The notes beneath the pieces were generated by a model. That model was not told the origin of the DNA. It worked only from the letters and a program-made list of their open reading frames with translations, and did no database searches. Positions 14,959 through 21,729 of a DNA stretch of 21,729 bases are shown here, piece after piece. Source of the stretch: Lentisphaeria bacterium UBA1829 (GTDB lineage Bacteria > Verrucomicrobiota > Lentisphaeria > Victivallales > UBA1829); the NCBI GenBank assembly GCA_002338895.1, contig DDJH01000205.1, positions 5,118-26,846 of the forward strand. The letters run 5' to 3'. How positions within the stretch are numbered: position 1 is the stretch's first letter; every line of letters starts with the position of its first letter. The position numbers were made by a program, and so were the translations under genes.

Positions 14959-17481
14959 ATGCAGGAAAAAGCGGTTGTTTATCTGATTCCATTTGCCCAT
15001 CTGGATCTCTTCTGGGCGGGGAGCCGGGAGGAGTGTCTGTCACGGGGGGCGGAGGTGATCCTGACTGCCCTGCGCCTGCTGGAAACATATCCGGATTACC
15101 GGTTCATGATCGAGGCGGTCAACTTCCTGGAGTATTTCAAGGAGGCGTATCCGGATGATTTTCAAAGAGTTGAAAAATTTGTCAAAAGCGGCCGTCTGGA
15201 AGTGATCCCGGTCCGTGCGATTCTTTACACCCAGCTGCCGTCCGGGGAGACTCTGGTGCGGAATTATCTTTCCGGCCGGGAAAGCTGCGAGAAATGGTTC
15301 GGTTTTTCCGGGAAGACGGCGTCCCTTTCCGACATTCCCGGCGTCACACCGCAGCTGCCGCAGATTGCGCGGAAGTCGGGCTTCACCGCCCTTCTGCTCT
15401 CCCACGGGACCCCGCCGCATACCGACCGGGTCTGCTACACGGCTCCGGACGGCACGGAAATCGCCACCTACGCCCCGATCCATTACGGACGATGCCGGCG
15501 GCTTTTCGGCGAAGCGGAAGAGTATGAAACCATGTGCGCAAACGAAACACAGATCGAACAGGAACTCGGAGGAGTGGACTATCCCCAGCTCTGCCAGTTC
15601 GGAACCGATCTCTGCGTGATCCCGGAACAGGTGGTGGAGAATTTTCACCGATGGAACGCGGAAGGACACCGTCCCTTTCTCTTCTCGACGCCGGAGGAGT
15701 ATTTCCGGCACGACTTTCCGGAAAATCCCCGGAGAATCTCCGGAGAGATTCCCTCTCTCTGGCCGAACGTGGAAAGCAGCTGGCCCGATCTCTGGCCGCA
15801 GGATCTCCCGGCGGAAAACGCGATGTTCTACGCGGAATTCTTCGACGCGCTCCGGGGATTTCCGCATCCGCGGGAGATATTGAAGCACGCATGGAACTCT
15901 CTGCTGGATTCGATGGATCACAATCAGAACGGAATCGGCGGAGAGTGCGCGGATGCGGAAAAAAAAGAGATGAAGCTCCATGCCCGTCTGACCGCCGAAC
16001 GTCTTGCGCGCGAATCGGCGATGATTCTCGCGGCCCGGATTCCGGCGCCCCGGAAGAACTGTTTTCCGCTTGTGATCTTCAACCGTCTTTCCTGGAGACG
16101 GAAGGAGCTTGTCCGGGCGCGGACCTCGCTCTACGGACCGGGAACCGCAAAACATCCGCTTCTGAAGGAGAACAATTTCCGACTGATCGACGAGGAGGGC
16201 AACGAACATCCGTTCCGTCTGGTCAGACATCTCCGGAAAGTGGCGGATTCGATTGAGGTGGAGTTCTCCGCGGAGGTTCCGGCGTTCGGATGCCGGGCCT
16301 GGTTTCTGGAGATTGCGGAGCGGACACAGGAACCCTCGCCGTTCCGAATCGACGACGGAGATTCCAGAGATCGTCTGTACCCGAACGCCCCGGCCGGAGA
16401 AACCGTTGTCGAAAGTCCTTTTCTGCGCCTGACGATCGACCGGGTCACGGGCCGTCTCTCCCTGTTCGACAAGCAGGAGGAACGGTTTCTGTTCCGCGGG
16501 GCGGAGCTCATCGGCCGGGAGGAGATCCGGGGCGACTATATCTGCAATATGACCCTCTCCGGAAGAACGATCCCCGCTGTTGTGGAATCCGTTGAAATTC
16601 AAGAAGTTTCATCGGTCGTCTGCCGGATTCTTCTTCGCGGGACCCTTTACGGAATGCGTTATGAGCAGCGTCTCTCTCTGCCAGCCGCGACGGCGGAGCT
16701 CGAGATGGAAAACACCATCCACTGGAGATGCGGCTCGTATGTCCGGCTGCAGCAGACCTTCCCCTTCCCGGAATCCGGAGAACAGCAGATCGAATACGGC
16801 GTTCCGTTCGGGAAGGTCCGCTATCCGGACACCATTTACAAGGACGGTCTCTCCTTCCGGACCATTGTCACGCCGGAACGGGGCAGCGATCCGGATTCCG
16901 AAATCGAACATCTCCGTCTGGCGGCCCAGTGGGTTGCATTCGGCTCGAATGGAAGTTTTACGACCATCGGCTGCGATCACCGGCTCTGGGAATTCGATTC
17001 CCATGAAATCCGCAGCTCCATGGTCCGCGGCATCGGCTACTGCAGCGGAAGCGAGGAAGTCCTTGCGGACGGGACACGCAAAGCGCTCGCGCGTCCCCCG
17101 GACGGTTCCTACTGCTGCCGTTACCGGATTCAGGCGGGTCTGCGTCCGGAATGCGGATGGGAACTGAATGCTCCGCTCTATCCGGTCGGAGTCGGCCGCT
17201 GCATTCCGGAAACGGAGGGGAGAAAACCGGTTCTTCCGCTGCCGGATACCACCGGAACTGGAATTCTCGGAACCTGTGTCAAACCGGCGGAACGGATCCC
17301 GGGCGCCATCGTGCTCCGTTTCTTCGAGACAAACGGGAAACAGGCGACACTCCCTCTCCCGGACGGCGAATGGGAGGAAACCGACCTGATGGAACGCAAT
17401 CCGATCCCGGTTTCCGGAACCCTGACCTTTTCGCCGTTTGAAATTAAAACTCTTCTGAAACGGCCCCGTTCTCCACAATGA
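14959..17481 (+). CDS. Alpha-mannosidase-like glycoside hydrolase, GH38
   Basis: 840 aa, ATG after AGGAAGGAG. No signal peptide, so it probably acts in the cytoplasm on imported oligosaccharides. The N-terminal domain carries the GH38 metal and catalytic pattern: F-A-H14-L-D16-L-F-W, S-L-S-D125-I-P-G with the likely nucleophile, P-Q-L-P-Q-I, F-G-T-D217, and L-L-D-S-M-D-H321-N-Q-N-G. H14, D16, D125 and H321 would bind the zinc. About residues 310-400 are the helical middle domain and 400-840 the beta-rich C-terminal domains (family names: alpha-mannosidase middle and glycosyl hydrolase 38 C-terminal). The length fits the family. It follows the IclR gene by 117 bases with its own promoter and operator. 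GH38 enzymes remove alpha-mannose; other linkages or sugars are possible. Confidence 0.88.
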   Translation: MQEKAVVYLIPFAHLDLFWAGSREECLSRGAEVILTALRLLETYPDYRFMIEAVNFLEYFKEAYPDDFQRVEKFVKSGRLEVIPVRAILYTQLPSGETLVRNYLSGRESCEKWFGFSGKTASLSDIPGVTPQLPQIARKSGFTALLLSHGTPPHTDRVCYTAPDGTEIATYAPIHYGRCRRLFGEAEEYETMCANETQIEQELGGVDYPQLCQFGTDLCVIPEQVVENFHRWNAEGHRPFLFSTPEEYFRHDFPENPRRISGEIPSLWPNVESSWPDLWPQDLPAENAMFYAEFFDALRGFPHPREILKHAWNSLLDSMDHNQNGIGGECADAEKKEMKLHARLTAERLARESAMILAARIPAPRKNCFPLVIFNRLSWRRKELVRARTSLYGPGTAKHPLLKENNFRLIDEEGNEHPFRLVRHLRKVADSIEVEFSAEVPAFGCRAWFLEIAERTQEPSPFRIDDGDSRDRLYPNAPAGETVVESPFLRLTIDRVTGRLSLFDKQEERFLFRGAELIGREEIRGDYICNMTLSGRTIPAVVESVEIQEVSSVVCRILLRGTLYGMRYEQRLSLPAATAELEMENTIHWRCGSYVRLQQTFPFPESGEQQIEYGVPFGKVRYPDTIYKDGLSFRTIVTPERGSDPDSEIEHLRLAAQWVAFGSNGSFTTIGCDHRLWEFDSHEIRSSMVRGIGYCSGSEEVLADGTRKALARPPDGSYCCRYRIQAGLRPECGWELNAPLYPVGVGRCIPETEGRKPVLPLPDTTGTGILGTCVKPAERIPGAIVLRFFETNGKQATLPLPDGEWEETDLMERNPIPVSGTLTFSPFEIKTLLKRPRSPQ

Positions 17482-17484
17482 AGA
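17470..17484. promoter_or_regulatory. Candidate IclR operator C (upstream of pseudopilin 3)
   Basis: TCTCCA-CAA-TGAAGA, one mismatch from a perfect 6-3-6 palindrome and nearly identical to site A read on the minus strand. It overlaps the last codons and stop of the GH38 gene. Its right end is 21 bases upstream of the -35 box and its centre 52 bases from the -10 box of the pseudopilin 3 promoter. Confidence 0.6.
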
Positions 17485-17505
17485 GAGAATGCGGAAGAAC
17501 CCCCA

Positions 17506-17534
17506 TTGACAAAAGAACCGGAATCTCGTATAAT
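17506..17534 (+). promoter_or_regulatory. Consensus promoter of pseudopilin 3
   Basis: TTGACA (17506-17511) and TATAAT (17529-17534), both perfect, separated by 17 bases. The expected start is near 17541, about 29 bases before the ATG at 17570. A promoter this strong next to the GH38 gene suggests that the pseudopilin is needed in more copies than the enzyme. Confidence 0.85.
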
Positions 17535-17569
17535 GATATTGATAAAAAAACAAAAAAAGGTGCATCGGC

Positions 17570-18265
17570 ATGAACATTTGCAAATCACTTCGCAGAACAG
17601 GAAAAAGGAAATTCACTCTGATAGAACTCCTTGTTGTAATTGCGATCATCGCGATTCTGGCGGGTCTGCTTCTTCCCGCGTTGAATTCGGCACGGGAGAA
17701 GGGGAGATCGATCCGCTGTCTGTCGAATCTGAAGCAGTTCGGTCTGGTTTCTCTGGAATACACGCAGGAGAACGACGGTTATGTGATTCATCTCGGCTCC
17801 GAGAGCACGGTCGGGAAAAACTGTGTGTGGTACAACGCGATGGCTCCGTATCTGGTGAAACGGAAAACTCCGACTCTGTTTGACTGGAAGAACTACTGCT
17901 GTCCCACCAAGGTTTCCGCATCGACAGTCATCGAAAGCAGCTACGGAATCATCTCCGGAGCCAATGTTTCCACCGGCTCCAGCATCAAGACGTTCAAAAT
18001 CGAAAAGCTGAAACAGCCCTCCCGTCAATTTCAGTTCATGGACGCCATGGCCTCGCTTCTGAACTATGCCAACAGCTCCTACGCGGGCTGGCTGCAGTAT
18101 GGAGAAACGGGAGCGTCCGGCCACTGGAACAGTTCCGCATTCCGCCACAAGGAACGGCTGAACGCACTGTTTTACGACGGTCACACCTCCCATCTGGACC
18201 ATTCGCGGGTGCACGGCTCGGACGAAGTGAAAAAGCAGTGGTACTACGATGAATCCCTGCGCTGA
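17570..18265 (+). CDS. Pseudopilin-like protein 3 (prepilin-type N-terminus, H-X9-DG C-terminus)
   Basis: 231 aa, the shortest of the three copies. A basic leader (14 residues) precedes K-F15-T-L-I-E19-L-L and a hydrophobic helix to about residue 36; the position before Phe15 is Lys rather than Gly. Shared elements are [10 protein letters not shown]50-L-S-N-L-K-Q, Y-C-C111-P-T, L-K-Q-P-S-R and the terminal H193-nine-residues-D203-G-H. The two conserved Cys could form a disulfide after export. The ribosome binding site is only AAAGG, nine bases from the ATG, but the promoter is perfect. It follows the GH38 gene and carries the same upstream operator, so it probably belongs to the IclR-controlled set. 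Exported and anchored in the membrane by family knowledge; its actual job is unknown. Confidence 0.9.
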   Translation: MNICKSLRRTGKRKFTLIELLVVIAIIAILAGLLLPALNSAREKGRSIRCLSNLKQFGLVSLEYTQENDGYVIHLGSESTVGKNCVWYNAMAPYLVKRKTPTLFDWKNYCCPTKVSASTVIESSYGIISGANVSTGSSIKTFKIEKLKQPSRQFQFMDAMASLLNYANSSYAGWLQYGETGASGHWNSSAFRHKERLNALFYDGHTSHLDHSRVHGSDEVKKQWYYDESLR

Positions 18266-18285
18266 CGCACAGGGGGAGAGTCATT

Positions 18286-18323
18286 CGGGCGGCTCCGGAC
18301 AACACCCCGGAAACAGCCGCCCG
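18286..18323. terminator. Hairpin between convergent pseudopilin 3 and GH2-like genes
   Basis: CGGGCGGCT (18286-18294) pairs perfectly with AGCCGCCCG (18315-18323); CCGG and CCGG form an inner stem in the 20-base loop. It lies between two convergent stop codons (18265 and 18341) and could end transcription from both sides, but no T tract follows on either strand. Confidence 0.6.
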
Positions 18324-18340
18324 CTCCTCCTCTCCGCCAT

Positions 18341-21300
18341 TTACCACTGACGCCAGGAATTGGGATCGAAATTCAGAATCAGCCGGGAAGGTCTTTCAAA
18401 GAACACCGCTCCGGATTCCGCTTTTGCCCCGCCGATCCGGACCTTGCCGAGAATTCCGCCATTTCCGCGCAGATCACGAACCCGGATCGCAAGAACGTTT
18501 TTCCCACCATACCGCACCATTTCGGACGGAATCCGATAGAGACGTCTGGCGGACCAGTACTTCGGAGTTTTCTCTGAGGTATGGCCGATCTGCGAGCCGT
18601 TGAACCAGACCCAGTCAAGATCGTCGATCGTATCCGCGTCAAAGAAGAGGGGCCTTCCCTTCCAGCTTTCCGGGATGACAACGGAAATGCGGTACCAGGC
18701 ATCCCCGTCATACGGCAGTCCGGCGGAAGAGGAGTAATGCGGATTCTTTTCGACGACACCCTGTCCTTCCCAATGGGATCCGATCTCCAGTTTCCGCCAG
18801 TCGGAATCGGAGTAATCCGGTCTCTGCCACCCCTCCGCCTCCCCGCGCGATGCGGGATCTACACGGAACGGGACACGGAGCCCATCCAGACGAAGATCCC
18901 CATTTCCGGCCGCGAAATTCAAGTCTCCGGGAGCCGGCGCCCCCAGCGCGGTCAGCAGAACCGAGAGAATCCTGCGGACCTTGATCCGGGAGGCCTCCTC
19001 TTTCACGTCCTCCGGCACAATCGTGAACACCACCACGCTCCCCTTCCCCGCAGGAATCCGTTCCACAATCCGCGACTGCCCGAACACCGGCAGTTTCTGA
19101 GCCGGATTGAAATAGAAATCCGAATTCCCGAGTCCACGGAACAGCGGATCCTCCGGATCCCGTCCGGCCAGATGAATCTTCCGGCGAATCGGCACAGGCA
19201 GCTTCAAGTTCTTCAGTTCCCGTTCGGAAAGACCGACTGCCAGCAGACGTCCGCCCTGTTCCGCAAATCGGCGCGCCTCTTCCGCCGGGATCCGGAAACC
19301 GGGAGTCAGGACCAGAAGTTCTGCATTGTTCCGTTCCGACTCCGGCAGAAATTCAAACCCGAGTCCAGCCAACGGCTCTTCCGAACCGGAAAGCACCGCA
19401 GGGACACTCTCCGGCACAGGAGCCGGATTCCGCGCATAGTCAAGAATCCGATCCGCCAGAAGAGTCGCCGCAGGGTCCACTCCGCAGCGTTCCTCCAGAT
19501 CAAGCTGACAGAAGAGAACCCGTCCTTTTCCGGTGAAATATTCCAGAAGCGGGGTTCTGGACAGATCCGCGTCGCAGTCCAGCAGGACACGGAAACGACC
19601 GCTGAACGGCTTGTCCATCACGAACGTTGAGACCGTTCCCTCCGTCCCCCAGCGCATGAAGCGCCCGTTCCGGGCCGACATGCCGAGATTCGGATACGGC
19701 TCCACAAGACGGGATTCTCCGCGCCAGTACCGGAAATCCTCTTCCGGAATCCCGCGCAGAATCGGATGCGCGGAGTCCTTGACAAACACCATGCGGCTCC
19801 GCCGCTCCTCCAGATACTCCTTCAGAGCGCCGCGGTCATCCTGGGCAAAGACCAGCAGAGTCAGGCCGTCTCTCAGCCGGCGCTCCAGATTCCATTCGCG
19901 ACACTTCTTCAGGAATGCGGGGGTGAAGGATTTCCGTCCGACCAGCAGAAGCGGATTCGTCTCCAGCATGCGTTCCGTCAGATTCTCCTGATACGGGATG
20001 TTCATTTTTTTCAGCAGAGAGCGGGTTTCCCCCGTCTCGTCATAGAGCAGAACGGCGGTCCGGACGGCGCTTCTTTCCGGAAGAGGAAAGACATGCAGAT
20101 CAAAGGAATCGTGCAGAGTTTCCCCCCTCGACCGAACCTCCAGAAGAATCCGGAAACATTCGCGTGCGCTCACAGACTCCGCCTTCCAGGAAAGAGGAAT
20201 TTTCCGCACCTCTCCCGCCGCGAGAAGCTGACCGGACAGATGCGCGGAAGCGACCTTCCGCCCGTCGCGCAGACGGAGGATCCGCCAGGAAACATCCGCC
20301 CGGACCGGAGAGAGATGATCGTTGGAAATCAGGATCTGCTTTTCGACCGTCTGTCCGCTGTAATACGCATGTTCACGGGAGGAAAAGCGCTCCGGCCGCC
20401 CCCCCAGGAACGCCAGCAGCGGACGCTGTCCCGCACAGACCGCGGCGTGAAGACGGTTCGGATACGCATAGGAAAGTTCCGTCGAATAATCGACCTTTGC
20501 GCCGGGCGTTGTCAGATCCGCCGCGGGAGGAAGTTCCTTCCGCTCCTCTTTTGCACGGGAGAAATAATCCACGGTCGGCTCGAACAGCCAGATTCCGCTG
20601 ATGTCGTAGATTCGCCACGCGGAAAGACAGCGCTTGAGCCACAGTTCCGCCGTTTTTTCCATTGCGGGATCCATCCGGTTTCGCGTCACGCCGTTTTCGC
20701 GGATGATCCCGGCCGCGCCTCCGCTCCATCCGGAATCCGGCTGATCGTCGGAAGCCTGCTGATAGATGGAATCGCCGAAGTAGCGGGCGGCCTGTTCGTA
20801 GAACATCTGTTTTTTCCCGTTCCAGGAGGTGTCTTTCCCGGTCCGGCTGTTGCGCCAGTTCGCAAAGTTGAAGCTGAACGGAAGAGCGACCTCCTCCAGA
20901 AGAAGCGGTTTTTTGTGGGCAGAGGACCATTTCATCGGCCAGTCGGCCCACTCATCCGGATTGTTGCAGAACGTCGGATACGGATTGGCGGCAATAATGG
21001 AACCGGCGCTGCCGCCCATGCTCTGAAGGACAATCCGCGAAGGATCCAGACGGCGGAGAAACGCTTCTTCCAGAAGGGACGCCTTCAAAATGTCGTTCTG
21101 CACCTGTTCCGCATCGATCCGGTTCGGGTTGATCCACTCGATATTCCAGCAGAGCAGCGGATTGATCGCCCAGATGACCAGACTGGGATCATTCCGGAAT
21201 TTCCGGACAATTCCGCTCAAGGTCTCCTCCAGCTCCAATTTTGCGCGTCGGAACTTCGGCGCCAGATAGACCTCGAACGGATATCCGTGATTCGGCACAC

Positions 21301-21729
21301 CCGGCAGATAGGTTCCCATTCGGACCAGCGGCGGCATCACATGCCGCAGAGCCACCATCATGCCCAGACGGTTGCAGAGCTTGACGACCCGTTCATTCAT
21401 CGTCTCCAGCATGATTCCGTTGAAGTTCATTTTCTTCAGAGCGGTCAGCATGTTGACCAGCCCCTGTTCGCTGAGCGAGGCGTAGCGGAACTGGCTGCTC
21501 TTGAACAGAAGACGGATTTTGGAACCGTTCAGATAGAAATCTCCGCCGCGGACCTGCAGTTCCCGGAATCCGAACTCGTCCGACATTTCGTCCAGAATCC
21601 TTCCCTTTTCGTCCCGGACCGTGAAAAGAAGGGAGTAGAGCCGGGGATTTTCCGGACTCCAGCACTCCGGATTTTCCCACTTTCCCGAAACACCGAGCCG
21701 AGCCGCCTCTCCCGCCTTCAGAAGTGCCG
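18341..21729 (-). CDS. GH2-like multidomain protein, 5' end cut off by the right edge
   Basis: At least 1128 residues are visible; the frame stays open from the ATG at 21586 to the window edge and reads W-S-P-E-N-P-R-L-Y-S-L, then F-G-F-R-E, the standard join between the GH2 Ig-like and barrel domains, so the true start is outside. The barrel has K-P-L-L-L-E-E near visible residues 273-279, fitting the GH2 nucleophile. Where the acid/base N-E normally follows the I-W-x-x strand, this protein has I-W-A-I-N-P-L-L (codons at about 21161). Then come Ig-like strands, two alpha/beta parts resembling the amidotransferase-like domains of some beta-galactosidases (about 540-950), and a C-terminal jelly roll (D-A-W-Y-R-I-S-V, W-V-W-F-N-G-S-Q-I-G, L-A-I-R-V-R-D). 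Activity is doubtful. It converges on pseudopilin 3. Confidence 0.8.
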   Translation of the reverse strand, partial: ALLKAGEAARLGVSGKWENPECWSPENPRLYSLLFTVRDEKGRILDEMSDEFGFRELQVRGGDFYLNGSKIRLLFKSSQFRYASLSEQGLVNMLTALKKMNFNGIMLETMNERVVKLCNRLGMMVALRHVMPPLVRMGTYLPGVPNHGYPFEVYLAPKFRRAKLELEETLSGIVRKFRNDPSLVIWAINPLLCWNIEWINPNRIDAEQVQNDILKASLLEEAFLRRLDPSRIVLQSMGGSAGSIIAANPYPTFCNNPDEWADWPMKWSSAHKKPLLLEEVALPFSFNFANWRNSRTGKDTSWNGKKQMFYEQAARYFGDSIYQQASDDQPDSGWSGGAAGIIRENGVTRNRMDPAMEKTAELWLKRCLSAWRIYDISGIWLFEPTVDYFSRAKEERKELPPAADLTTPGAKVDYSTELSYAYPNRLHAAVCAGQRPLLAFLGGRPERFSSREHAYYSGQTVEKQILISNDHLSPVRADVSWRILRLRDGRKVASAHLSGQLLAAGEVRKIPLSWKAESVSARECFRILLEVRSRGETLHDSFDLHVFPLPERSAVRTAVLLYDETGETRSLLKKMNIPYQENLTERMLETNPLLLVGRKSFTPAFLKKCREWNLERRLRDGLTLLVFAQDDRGALKEYLEERRSRMVFVKDSAHPILRGIPEEDFRYWRGESRLVEPYPNLGMSARNGRFMRWGTEGTVSTFVMDKPFSGRFRVLLDCDADLSRTPLLEYFTGKGRVLFCQLDLEERCGVDPAATLLADRILDYARNPAPVPESVPAVLSGSEEPLAGLGFEFLPESERNNAELLVLTPGFRIPAEEARRFAEQGGRLLAVGLSERELKNLKLPVPIRRKIHLAGRDPEDPLFRGLGNSDFYFNPAQKLPVFGQSRIVERIPAGKGSVVVFTIVPEDVKEEASRIKVRRILSVLLTALGAPAPGDLNFAAGNGDLRLDGLRVPFRVDPASRGEAEGWQRPDYSDSDWRKLEIGSHWEGQGVVEKNPHYSSSAGLPYDGDAWYRISVVIPESWKGRPLFFDADTIDDLDWVWFNGSQIGHTSEKTPKYWSARRLYRIPSEMVRYGGKNVLAIRVRDLRGNGGILGKVRIGGAKAESGAVFFERPSRLILNFDPNSWRQW

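Noticed and set aside
15040..16602. 520-codon minus-strand frame opposite the GH38 gene
   Set aside because: The GH38 metal and catalytic residues on the plus strand settle the coding strand; the long antisense frame follows from the high GC content.
1..21729. Insertion sequences, tRNA or rRNA genes, CRISPR arrays, SusC/SusD genes
   Set aside because: No transposase motifs, regularly spaced repeats, tRNA-like cloverleaf ends or TonB-receptor proteins were seen on either strand.
1..21729. Visible abundance of TCCGGA and related words
   Set aside because: Most copies are in coding regions where common codons (CCG, GGA, TCC, GAA) produce them; without a background count it is not evidence of a functional motif.

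Overview
The window reads as part of a carbohydrate-degradation region from a member of the PVC superphylum, most likely Lentisphaerota (Victivallales-like). The main reasons are three separate proteins that combine a prepilin-type N-terminus (F-T/S-L-I-E-L-L) with a C-terminal H-X9-DG motif, scattered among large glycoside hydrolases (GHs). No SusC/SusD pair, transporter, rRNA, tRNA, insertion sequence or CRISPR array is visible. The taxonomic call is inference from gene content only.

Left part (1-3976, minus strand): an apparent operon of pseudopilin-like protein 1, a secreted clan GH-A glycosidase with a C-terminal CBM9-like domain, and the first 17 codons of another secreted protein, which overlaps the previous stop codon (ATGA) and runs off the left edge. 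A roughly 440-base intergenic region (3789-4229) holds the operon promoter, an inverted repeat, a strongly C-rich/G-poor segment on the minus strand and a run of hairpins that ends in a plus-strand intrinsic terminator.

Middle (4230-11844): a probably cytoplasmic GH29 alpha-L-fucosidase (minus), then an operon of pseudopilin-like protein 2 and a very large secreted GH5-like protein (minus). An AraC-type regulator diverges from that operon. The pseudopilin 2 promoter is a perfect TTGACA-17-TATAAT.

Right part (11852-21729): a secreted heparinase II/III-like lyase (minus) diverges from an IclR-type regulator (plus). A GH38 alpha-mannosidase-like enzyme and pseudopilin-like protein 3, each with its own promoter, follow on the plus strand. 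A GH2-like multidomain protein (minus) runs off the right edge.

The most interesting signal is a palindromic motif, TCTCCA-N3-TGGAGA and two close variants. It occurs upstream of the lyase/IclR divergent promoters, upstream of the GH38 promoter and upstream of the pseudopilin 3 promoter, in the same orientation relative to the lyase, GH38 and pseudopilin promoters. The centre lies 51, 52 and 62 bases from the -10 box, so the lyase site is one helical turn further out. This looks like a local IclR regulon that joins a secreted lyase, a cytoplasmic exo-glycosidase and a pseudopilin into one glycan-use module.

How the genes may work together: enzymes with signal peptides (lyase, GH39-like, GH5-like) would cut polymer outside the cytoplasm, and enzymes without one (GH29, GH38) would process imported oligosaccharides. 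The pseudopilin-like proteins are exported and membrane-anchored and could act at the surface, for example in glycan capture or secretion. That last role is hypothesis.
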